Shown piece by piece: positions 1 to 5,619 of a DNA stretch of 6,551 bases (position 1 is the first letter of the stretch; every line of letters starts with the position of its first letter). Under the pieces are notes generated by a model, which saw only the letters and a list, made by a program, of their open reading frames with translations, had not been told where the DNA came from and did no database searches. The DNA comes from Planctomycetales bacterium. GTDB taxonomy: Bacteria; Planctomycetota; Planctomycetia; Pirellulales; Thermoguttaceae. The stretch is from assembly GCA_007122045.1 (NCBI GenBank), contig SKJM01000106.1:1-6551 (forward strand). Reading direction: 5' to 3'. Both the position numbers and the translations under genes were made by a program.

Positions 1-2114
1 CCGGTTCCCGACGGCCGGACCGTTACGTGATTCATCCGGTCGCCGAGATAGAAACGGATGCCTTCGTCCGGGAAGCGGAAGTCGTACGTCGGCTCGTACA
101 GCGCGTCGTATTTTCCCGTTCGGTAAATGACCGCGCCGGTGACCGGCTCGCCGGCAATCGTCATGTCGCCGGCCAGCGCGAGTTGGAAGTACCCCAGGGC
201 CCGCCGGAGGATGCGCCCCTTCTTCCGATCGCCCTGGATGCCGGGATACTCGCCGTCCTGCGGGTCCGGCTCGTAAAGGTTGACGAAGAGGCCGACGTCG
301 GGATCGAGGTGGATGTGCCGGTCGATCAGCTCGTAGACGCTGGTGCCGTGCTCCTTCGCCCACGCGGCCACTTCAGCGATGAGCAGTGCGGCGAGGGTGC
401 CGTCCTTGTCGCGCACGTGGCCGCCCGCGCCGAGCGATCGTTCGTCCGGCGGGGGCCCTCCCAGAAGGGAAAACCCGTTGCTTTGTTCCATCGCCCCGAC
501 GTTGATCGAGCGGGCGCCGTCGGGCATGTCGTGGTGCTCGCAAATGATCGGGTGGCACAATTCCACCCGCGATGAGGGCCTGCCGTCCACAAGCTCGGGC
601 ATCTCCTTGCCGGCCCAGACGTCGCGGACCGCGGCGGCCAGCGAGGCGAAACCGACCCAGGTCTTGATTGCGCCGAGGCCGTATTTTTGCGCCAACTTCA
701 CAATGCTGTCCGAGGTGGTGTGCGAGAGAACGATGAACTTCTTGTCGGCGTCGCGGACCTCGCCGTAGCGTTCGATCTCCCGCTCGAGCCGGTACCACAG
801 AAGCAAAGCCCACATGCTGTCGGCCGAGAGCAGCGTCCAGTCCTCGCCGCCGAAGAGGTGCCTTTCGTCCTCCGGCACCTTGACGACGACGCCGCAGCGG
901 TCGGCGTCGGGATCGGTTCCGATCAGGATGTCGATTTCGCCGAAGTCGCCCAGGTCGCCCTGGGCCTTGAACGCCTCCACGGCGGTCCGGGCCGCCCGGG
1001 GATCGCCGGGGTCGGGTTGGCGCTCTCGGCCGGGCTCGCTGCAGAACGATGGAAACAGCCCGTTGAGGTCGTTCAACCCGCCATGGGTAATCACCCGCAC
1101 GTCGGCGAACCCCACTTCCCGCAGCAGCCGCGGCACCGCCCGGGCTCCGACGCCGTGGAATGCGCAAAACGCGATATGGAGCGGATCGACCGCGTCCTGC
1201 TGGCGCTGCGCCAGGTCGGGCGTGAGGACGAAGCTCTTCACGTGCTCGCAGTGCGCCCCGTGGGCGTTGACAATCCGGTCCTCGCGGCCGAAATAATCGA
1301 TGCCCTCGGCGGGTCCGTCGCCGCCCAGAAAGACCAGCTTCTCGGAAGGCGCCTCGGTGAAAGGCGTCAGGGCGATGTCGCTCGTCTTGGCCTTCGCGAT
1401 GTACTTCTCGTACATCTCGTCCCGCTGTTCCGGATCGAACTGCGAGCCGTTCGCGCACGACAGCTTGTAGCCGTTGTACCGGTAGTCGTTATGGCTGGCG
1501 GATATCAGGATGCCGATATCGGCCTTCAGGTAGGGAATGGCGAAGGTCATTTCCGGATACGGGCAAGGCTCGTCGAAGAAGTACACCGTGTAGCCGTGGT
1601 GCAGAAAGAGTTGGGCGACGATCTCCGCGAAGTCATGGCCCCGTACGCGGCTGTCGTAGCCGATCACCACCTTTTCCAGCGGCGGCCGCTGTTCTCGGCC
1701 GTACCGGGCCACCCCGGAGGAAGTTGCCAGCAGGACGATGTCGTTGATGGTGTTCGGGCCCTTCAGGATGCGCGCGCCGATGCCCGTCCGGTACAATTCC
1801 TCGATCGATTGCTTGTCGAACGCCATCATGGCGCGGATGCCGCCGGTGCCGAACCGCGCCGATTGCCGGAAGGCATTGACGAGGTCCTCCCAGCGCTGCT
1901 GCCGAATCGCGTCGCGCAGCCCGTCCTGCAATTGGGGCGAGAGCTTCCGAATGGCGTCGTCGTGCAGCCATTGGCCGAGCCATGGGACGACGTTCCGGCG
2001 CGCCTGGGCGTCGGCTTGTTCGTCAATCTGACCCGCTGCCTGAGCGTCCCGAAGGAACGCGTCAATTCCCTGCTGCGCCGCTTCCAAGTCCGGATCCGAG
2101 ATCCTCTTTTCCAT
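1..2114 (-). CDS. Phosphoglucomutase/phosphomannomutase family enzyme, C-terminus cut by window edge
   Basis: Alpha-D-phosphohexomutase superfamily enzyme, expected to interconvert the 1- and 6-phosphates of glucose or mannose in the cytoplasm. 704 residues are visible, running off the left edge. The four active-site loops appear in family order: the phosphoserine loop ISASHNDYRYNGYK (catalytic Ser207), the metal loop TDPDADR (Asp401, Asp403, Asp405), the sugar-specificity loop MEQSNGF (543-548 for EQSNGF) and the phosphate loop RPSGT (700-704). The start is an ATG at 2114 behind AAAGGAGG. Two loops deviate: Asp replaces the Pro usual after ASHN, and EQSNG replaces the usual EES/EEA. Ser207 lies later than in related enzymes I recall (roughly 140-165), and the 194-residue gap to the metal loop is also long, so the protein appears enlarged at the N-terminus and in domain 2. 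The family is clear; glucose versus mannose specificity cannot be decided here. Confidence 0.93.
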   Translation of the reverse strand, partial: MEKRISDPDLEAAQQGIDAFLRDAQAAGQIDEQADAQARRNVVPWLGQWLHDDAIRKLSPQLQDGLRDAIRQQRWEDLVNAFRQSARFGTGGIRAMMAFDKQSIEELYRTGIGARILKGPNTINDIVLLATSSGVARYGREQRPPLEKVVIGYDSRVRGHDFAEIVAQLFLHHGYTVYFFDEPCPYPEMTFAIPYLKADIGILISASHNDYRYNGYKLSCANGSQFDPEQRDEMYEKYIAKAKTSDIALTPFTEAPSEKLVFLGGDGPAEGIDYFGREDRIVNAHGAHCEHVKSFVLTPDLAQRQQDAVDPLHIAFCAFHGVGARAVPRLLREVGFADVRVITHGGLNDLNGLFPSFCSEPGRERQPDPGDPRAARTAVEAFKAQGDLGDFGEIDILIGTDPDADRCGVVVKVPEDERHLFGGEDWTLLSADSMWALLLWYRLEREIERYGEVRDADKKFIVLSHTTSDSIVKLAQKYGLGAIKTWVGFASLAAAVRDVWAGKEMPELVDGRPSSRVELCHPIICEHHDMPDGARSINVGAMEQSNGFSLLGGPPPDERSLGAGGHVRDKDGTLAALLIAEVAAWAKEHGTSVYELIDRHIHLDPDVGLFVNLYEPDPQDGEYPGIQGDRKKGRILRRALGYFQLALAGDMTIAGEPVTGAVIYRTGKYDALYEPTYDFRFPDEGIRFYLGDRMNHVTVRPSGT

Positions 2115-2124
2115 ATGCTTGCCG

Positions 2125-2132
2125 CCTCCTTT
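2125..2132 (-). promoter_or_regulatory. Shine-Dalgarno site of the mutase gene
   Basis: AAAGGAGG reads on the minus strand 10 bases before the ATG at 2114. It is a near-perfect anti-16S match and fixes the start. A TATATT box at 2154-2149 lies just upstream, but I see no acceptable -35 element at normal spacing, so no promoter is called. Confidence 0.75.
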
Positions 2133-2282
2133 GGTAAGCTTACCCGAGAATATAACGCTATCGGGGGGCCAAATACTGCTCACATGAGCCCACTCGGCAC
2201 CGGGCCTATAGCGATAATGACCACGTTGGCCCCCATTTTCGCGATGGCAGCCCCTTCCGTCAAGTAGCCACGGGAGTGAGAC

Positions 2283-2317
2283 ATCCCGCCTCGGGGCGCC
2301 GGACACCCCCGCGGGAT
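2283..2317 (-). terminator. Imperfect hairpin just downstream of the TIR gene
   Basis: ATCCCGC (2283-2289) and GCGGGAT (2311-2317) are exact inverted copies. Inside them GGGG (2293-2296) can pair with CCCC (2306-2309), giving a two-part GC-rich stem. It begins 5 bases after the TIR stop codon, where a terminator or 3' stabilising stem would sit. No T-run follows on the minus strand, so an intrinsic terminator is uncertain. The rest of the 2115-2321 gap shows no convincing gene. Confidence 0.4.
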
Positions 2318-2321
2318 ACAG

Positions 2322-3590
2322 TCAGATATCCCCTCCAGACGGGTATCCGGTGGGGTGCGGCAAACCCTGGCGGCACTGCGGACAAGACTCGCCGGCGTGC
2401 GTCGCGGTCTGGTTGAGGATGTCGGCCAGTTCCCGCACGGCAATCTGGCGCGAGCGGGCGGGTGCATCGGCCGCGTCGGCCGGTATCCCATGCCGTTGGA
2501 GCAGCAGGTCGAACTGCTGATCGAACTCGGCCATCTGCCGGGTGACCGTGGGGGCGTGCGTACAGAAGACGGTTTGCCGAAAGCCGTGGGCGAGTTGGAT
2601 CTCGACCGACGTGGCCGAAAACCAGTCGCCCACCAAGGTCAGGGATTCGCGAGGATTCGCTTCGTGGATGACGACGGCCGAGACGTGCGGGTGGTCGGGT
2701 TCTTCCAGAAACGCGATGAGTTGCTCCAAGCGGATCTCTTTGCTGTGAGGGCCGTAGTGCGAATAGTCGCCGCCGGGGTTGATGATCAGCTTGGTTCCGC
2801 GCTGCGCGGCGTGGTCGGTCAGGAACTTGCGTTCGTTGCAGATCGCGCGGCGGTAGTCGTAGTCTTTGGGACGCGACTCATAGCGAACGTGGAAATAGGT
2901 GTCGTTCGGCCCGACAAGGGGCGTCTGGAAGGAGGTCAAGCCCGACTTCTGCCGCACCATGCCCGACTGGCCCAGCCTTGTCATTTCCTGCGCATACTCG
3001 CCGAGCAATCGGACTCGATCGGCGTTGTTCTGCACGTGCCGCCAGGAAGGAATGCCCATTTCCGCACCGGCGACGGCGCCCACCTGATCCCGGATAACCT
3101 CCGCCAATCGGACGGCTTGGAGAGCATCGGGGTTGATCCAGCGTTTCAAATACGTGTCATAGGCAACGCAGCGCTGTGCCCGCCGGACGGCGGTGGTCAA
3201 GAGGGGGAAGATGCTATGAAAGCAAGGCGCCGTCTGCTTGTCGAGTCGGATCGCCTGATCGAACTCGATCAGCCCCTTCGGGAGAACGCCGGCGGTCAGG
3301 GGCAGCACCGGCACTTTCAACGCGCGCGCGTAACCGATCTCCTGCTGGACCCAGCCGCGCGCATTCGACGACGGCGTGAGGAACACGAGACACAGATGCG
3401 ACAAGGAGATGAAGCGCTGGATCTGATCGGTGAATCCGTCGCCCGGCCGAATGTTTTCCGTCCACAGGACGTCGAGGCCCTCCCGTTGCAGGTAGGCGAC
3501 GATTTCCCGGACGTGGGCATGGTCGCGGTGTGAATAACTGACGAAGACACGGTAGCGAGGCGCCGGTACCATCGCGTCGGTCTTGCCCAT
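2322..3590 (-). CDS. TIR-domain protein with unassigned C-terminal region
   Basis: A 422-residue predicted cytoplasmic protein with no signal peptide or membrane segment. Residues about 12-140 form a bacterial TIR domain: box 1 is YRVFVSYSHRD (13-23), followed by DVLWTENIRPGDGF (40-53), a hydrophobic strand LCLVFLTPSS (66-75) and GWVQQEIGYA (79-88). Glu84 sits where bacterial and plant TIR NADases carry the catalytic glutamate. Residues about 145-225 look mostly helical. Residues about 228-367 form an alpha/beta region I cannot name, with strands such as GTKLIINP (265-272) and SAVVIHE (304-310), then a GDWFSATS segment (321-328) and GFRQTVF (336-342). A lone CPQC (403-406) lies near the end. 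The ATG at 3590 is chosen because a Shine-Dalgarno precedes it and the TIR fold starts 12 residues later; the frame is open to 3833, but that part is arginine/proline-rich and unlike a domain. NAD cleavage or defence is inferred from the family; a scaffold role is possible. Confidence 0.9.
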   Translation of the reverse strand: MGKTDAMVPAPRYRVFVSYSHRDHAHVREIVAYLQREGLDVLWTENIRPGDGFTDQIQRFISLSHLCLVFLTPSSNARGWVQQEIGYARALKVPVLPLTAGVLPKGLIEFDQAIRLDKQTAPCFHSIFPLLTTAVRRAQRCVAYDTYLKRWINPDALQAVRLAEVIRDQVGAVAGAEMGIPSWRHVQNNADRVRLLGEYAQEMTRLGQSGMVRQKSGLTSFQTPLVGPNDTYFHVRYESRPKDYDYRRAICNERKFLTDHAAQRGTKLIINPGGDYSHYGPHSKEIRLEQLIAFLEEPDHPHVSAVVIHEANPRESLTLVGDWFSATSVEIQLAHGFRQTVFCTHAPTVTRQMAEFDQQFDLLLQRHGIPADAADAPARSRQIAVRELADILNQTATHAGESCPQCRQGLPHPTGYPSGGDI

Positions 3591-3598
3591 GGTGGATG

Positions 3599-3604
3599 CT
3601 CTCC
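3599..3604 (-). promoter_or_regulatory. Shine-Dalgarno site deciding the TIR start
   Basis: GGAGAG on the minus strand lies 8 bases before the ATG at 3590. It favours this start over the in-frame ATG at 3833, which would add 81 residues, and over the in-frame ATG at 3572. Confidence 0.65.
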
Positions 3605-3636
3605 AGTCGAGGGATCCTTGATCCGCATACCCCGCC

Positions 3637-3665
3637 ATTCTTGCCGGAGTCGAAGCCCGTGTCAA
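3637..3665 (-). promoter_or_regulatory. Candidate sigma70-type promoter of the TIR gene
   Basis: On the minus strand a perfect TTGACA (3665-3660) is followed after 17 bases by AAGAAT (3642-3637), four of six matches to the -10 consensus. Transcription would begin near 3630, leaving a leader of about 40 bases. The perfect -35 in GC-rich DNA is the main support; the weak -10 is the main doubt. Confidence 0.4.
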
Positions 3666-3774
3666 GGCCCTGGTCCGAGATTCGTAACCGTTCGCGGACC
3701 GAAGGGGACGGTCCCGCCTGAACGGGTATCGAGATGCTTCCCCCGGCGCCATCGAATTCTGGGCGACCGCCGGG

Positions 3775-3803
3775 TTGTGCCGCGGGGCCGGCCCGGGTAT
3801 AAT
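3775..3803 (+). promoter_or_regulatory. Candidate promoter of the Gfo/Idh/MocA gene
   Basis: TTGTGC (3775-3780), a 17-base spacer and a perfect TATAAT (3798-3803). The -10 box is preceded by CGGG. Expected transcription start is near 3810, giving a leader of about 54 bases. It resembles the promoter-like sequence before the next rightward gene. Confidence 0.6.
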
Positions 3804-3850
3804 CGGGGTATCCTTCCGGGCAATGCCTGCCAACTTCCCCCCTCAATACG

Positions 3851-3856
3851 AAAGGG
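3851..3856 (+). promoter_or_regulatory. Ribosome-binding site of the Gfo/Idh/MocA gene
   Basis: A purine run AAAGGG ends 7 bases before the ATG at 3864. It supports that start over the upstream in-frame ATG at 3618, which lies on the far side of the predicted promoter. Confidence 0.55.
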
Positions 3857-3863
3857 CAAACCG

Positions 3864-5285
3864 ATGTCGAGAATCCGCCGCCGCACGTTTCTCAAAAGCG
3901 CGTTGGGCACCGCCGCCACCGCCGCCACCCTCACCATTTCCAGCAGTAAAGCCCACGCCCGATTGCTGGGCGCCAACGAGCGGCTCCGCATCGCCGTGTG
4001 CGGGGTGCGGGGCCAAGGACGAGCCCACCTTCGGAGCTACCAGAACATGAATAATGTCGACGTCACCTGGATCGTCGACCCCGACCGCCGCCTGCTCAGG
4101 GGTGCCCCGAACACCACCACCGACGTCCGGGAGGCGCTCGACGACCCGAACCTCGACGCCATTTCGGTGGCTACCCCTAATCATTGGCACTCGCTGATGG
4201 TCATTTGGGCGGCTGAGGCGGGCAAGCACTGCTACGTCGAGAAGCCCGCCAGCCACGACGTCTACGAAGGCCGCGTCGCCCTCGCCGCCGCCAAGAAGTA
4301 CGGCGTGGTCGTCCAGCACGGCACGCAGCAGCGCTCCAGCCAGGGCCGGGCCGACATGATCAAGGCCATCCAGTCGGGCAAGTACGGCCGGCTGGCCGTC
4401 GCGCACGGCTTCTGCTGCAAGCCCCGCAACGGCATCGGACACGAACCCCACACCGATCCCCCCGACTGGCTCGATTGGAACCTCTGGCGCGGCCCGGCCG
4501 TGATCGACCAATATCACGGCAACTTTGTGCATTATGACTGGCACTGGTTCTGGCCCACCGGCAACGGCGACCTGAACAACCAGGGCACGCACGAACTCGA
4601 CGTGGCGTTCTGGTCGCTCGACCCCGGCCTGACCGCGCCCGTGCGGGCCATGGCGCTCGGCGGGCGGTTCGCCTGGGACGACCAGGGCGAAACGCCCAAC
4701 ACCATGTTCGCCCTTGCCGAGTACCCCAACGGCCAGAAGGTGTTCTTCAACGTCCGCAACGTCAACTACGACGGCTATCCGCGCGAGGTGAAGAACGACT
4801 TCTACTTCGAGGACGGCGGCAAGGTCCTCGGCAACACCTACATCTCGCCCAGCGGCGAGCGGGAGCCGGTCCGGGGCGAGCGGGCCGAAATCACCCCCGG
4901 CGGGCAGTTCGGAAGCTTCGTCCACGCCTGCCTGGCCGGCAAGCCCGAAATGGCCAACGCCGACATGGAAGTGGCTCACTACTCCTGCCTGCTCGGCCAC
5001 GTGATGAACAACTCGTACCGCATTGGCAAGAAGGTGCCGTTCAACAAGAAGGCGGGCCGCTTTGGCGACGACAAGCTGGCCTACGAGGAGTTCATGAAGG
5101 TCCACGAAATCATGCGCGACGGCGTGGGCGTGCCCGAGGATGAAGCCGAGTACGTGGTCGGGCCGTGGCTCACCTTTGATCCGGCCGCCGAGCGGTTCAC
5201 GGGCGAGCATGCCGCCGAGGCGAACAAGCTGCTGCGCGACCCGCGCAACGAGGAGTTCGACATCCCGGCTCCCGATAAAGTGTAG
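3864..5285 (+). CDS. Tat-exported Gfo/Idh/MocA family oxidoreductase
   Basis: A 473-residue NAD(P)-dependent oxidoreductase of the glucose-fructose oxidoreductase/inositol dehydrogenase/MocA family, likely acting on a sugar, polyol or related glycan component outside the cytoplasm. The N-terminus is a twin-arginine signal, RRRTFLK (5-11) with a hydrophobic Ala/Thr stretch and AHA (30-32) as probable cleavage site; Tat export implies folding with cofactor first. The Rossmann part runs from LRIAVCGVRGQG (41-52), through ATPNHWH (103-109), to the family EKP (126-128) with catalytic-type Lys128. The C-terminal part holds WHWFWPTGNGDLNNQGTHELD (227-246 covers most of it), with His243 and Asp246 as likely substrate-site residues. 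This extended motif is typical of Tat-signal members in planctomycetes. The ATG at 3864 gives the complete signal peptide and has a ribosome-binding site. Its own promoter lies upstream, and it is divergent from the TIR gene. The substrate cannot be told from sequence. Confidence 0.94.
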   Translation: MSRIRRRTFLKSALGTAATAATLTISSSKAHARLLGANERLRIAVCGVRGQGRAHLRSYQNMNNVDVTWIVDPDRRLLRGAPNTTTDVREALDDPNLDAISVATPNHWHSLMVIWAAEAGKHCYVEKPASHDVYEGRVALAAAKKYGVVVQHGTQQRSSQGRADMIKAIQSGKYGRLAVAHGFCCKPRNGIGHEPHTDPPDWLDWNLWRGPAVIDQYHGNFVHYDWHWFWPTGNGDLNNQGTHELDVAFWSLDPGLTAPVRAMALGGRFAWDDQGETPNTMFALAEYPNGQKVFFNVRNVNYDGYPREVKNDFYFEDGGKVLGNTYISPSGEREPVRGERAEITPGGQFGSFVHACLAGKPEMANADMEVAHYSCLLGHVMNNSYRIGKKVPFNKKAGRFGDDKLAYEEFMKVHEIMRDGVGVPEDEAEYVVGPWLTFDPAAERFTGEHAAEANKLLRDPRNEEFDIPAPDKV

Positions 5286-5293
5286 GCCGCAGG

Positions 5294-5317
5294 GGCCGGC
5301 AACGAAGCCCACCGGCC
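5294..5317 (+). terminator. Possible stem-loop after the oxidoreductase stop
   Basis: GGCCGG (5294-5299) and CCGGCC (5312-5317) can pair around a 12-base loop, starting 8 bases after the stop codon. No T-tract follows, so intrinsic termination is doubtful. Confidence 0.3.
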
Positions 5318-5330
5318 GCACCGGGAAACG

Positions 5331-5473
5331 GTTGGAGTTCGCGCTTGAGCGTGCTGGCGAGACCCATGGTTTCTTCGTGCGCTTGCGCGCGGTGGGGCGA
5401 TTGTGGTTGCTTCGCGCGTGAGCGTGCTGGGAGCGAGTATAGTTGCTTCGCGCGCTAAAGCGTGAACTCCAAC
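5331..5473. repeat. 143-base intergenic element bounded by a 21-base imperfect inverted repeat
   Basis: The left arm (5331-5351, beginning GTTGGAGTTC) and right arm (5453-5473, ending GAACTCCAAC) are inverted copies matching at 19 of 21 positions. The first ten bases pair exactly. No clear target-site duplication flanks the arms and no open frame is convincing inside. The shape fits a small non-autonomous element (MITE or REP-like) or a long intergenic stem. Whether it is dispersed in the genome cannot be seen from one copy. Confidence 0.6.
5338..5473. repeat. Degenerate tandem repeat of about 36 bases, four units
   Basis: Units begin with TTCGCGC or TTCGTGC at 5338, 5374, 5411 and 5447, with spacings of 36, 37 and 36 bases; the last unit is cut short by the right arm. 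Units 1 and 3 share TGAGCGTGCTGG, and units 2 and 3 end in GGTTGC and AGTTGC. Unit 2 is the most diverged. The array lies almost wholly within the inverted-repeat element. Confidence 0.5.
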
Positions 5474-5498
5474 GGGCCGGTCGCCGTTTCGACTGCCG

Positions 5499-5527
5499 TT
5501 GTGTGTCCCGCTGCGCTCGGGTATATT
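5499..5527 (+). promoter_or_regulatory. Candidate promoter of the secreted-protein gene
   Basis: TTGTGT (5499-5504), a 17-base spacer and TATATT (5522-5527), with CGGG just before the -10 box. Start of transcription is expected near 5534, giving a leader of about 86 bases. Confidence 0.5.
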
Positions 5528-5549
5528 GGGAGATAGTGGTGTGTGCCGC

Positions 5550-5569
5550 GCTGCCCAGCGGTGGGCGGC
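5550..5569 (+). other. Stem-loop in the 5' leader of the secreted-protein gene
   Basis: GCTGCCCA (5550-5557) pairs with TGGGCGGC (5562-5569) around a GCGG tetraloop, an 8-base-pair stem with one G-U pair. It lies in the predicted transcript 50 bases before the start codon, too far to mask the ribosome site directly. A transcript-stability or attenuation role is possible but unsupported. Confidence 0.4.
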
Positions 5570-5607
5570 ATCGCATCGTTCCCGCCCCAACCTGCCCACC
5601 TTTCCAC

Positions 5608-5613
5608 AAGGAG
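5608..5613 (+). promoter_or_regulatory. Shine-Dalgarno site of the secreted-protein gene
   Basis: AAGGAG ends 6 bases before the ATG at 5620 and fixes the start. A CCTT at 5599-5602 could pair weakly with AAGG at 5608-5611, but four base pairs are too few to claim control. Confidence 0.7.
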
Positions 5614-5619
5614 ACGCCG

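Noticed and set aside
403..406. Zinc ribbon at the TIR protein C-terminus from the CPQC motif (residue numbers given)
   Set aside because: Only one CxxC pair is present; a ribbon would need a second pair of metal ligands, and none follows before the stop.
27..2267. Long plus-strand open frames (27-575 and 687-2267) opposite the mutase gene
   Set aside because: They lie in exact codon register antisense to the mutase, whose four catalytic loops are readable. Long antisense frames of this kind are expected from GC-rich codon use, and the products resemble no protein.
2180..2281. Possible 34-residue hydrophobic peptide in the gap between the TIR and mutase genes, minus strand
   Set aside because: It is short, has no clear Shine-Dalgarno and forms the tail of a shadow frame inside the TIR gene. 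Nothing supports translation.
2355..3533. Plus-strand frame of 392 residues opposite the TIR gene
   Set aside because: It is a register shadow of the TIR gene, with no recognisable motif and no Shine-Dalgarno.
3591..3833. N-terminal extension of the TIR protein from the ATG at 3833
   Set aside because: The added 81 residues are arginine- and proline-rich without a domain. They would cross the predicted TIR promoter, and the ATG at 3590 has a Shine-Dalgarno.
3618..3863. N-terminal extension of the oxidoreductase from the ATG at 3618
   Set aside because: It would bury the twin-arginine signal 82 residues inside the protein and cross a well-formed promoter.
5338..5473. CRISPR array suggested by the 36-base periodicity
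   Set aside because: The units are contiguous and diverged, with no identical repeats separated by unique spacers and no cas gene nearby.
5331..5473. Transposon insertion with target-site duplication
   Set aside because: The arms are inverted repeats, but no matching direct repeat flanks them and there is no transposase, so only a repeat element is called.
3843..5609. Minus-strand frame of 588 residues opposite the oxidoreductase
   Set aside because: It is antisense to a gene with a full Tat signal, Rossmann motif and EKP motif. The translation is valine/glycine-rich low complexity.
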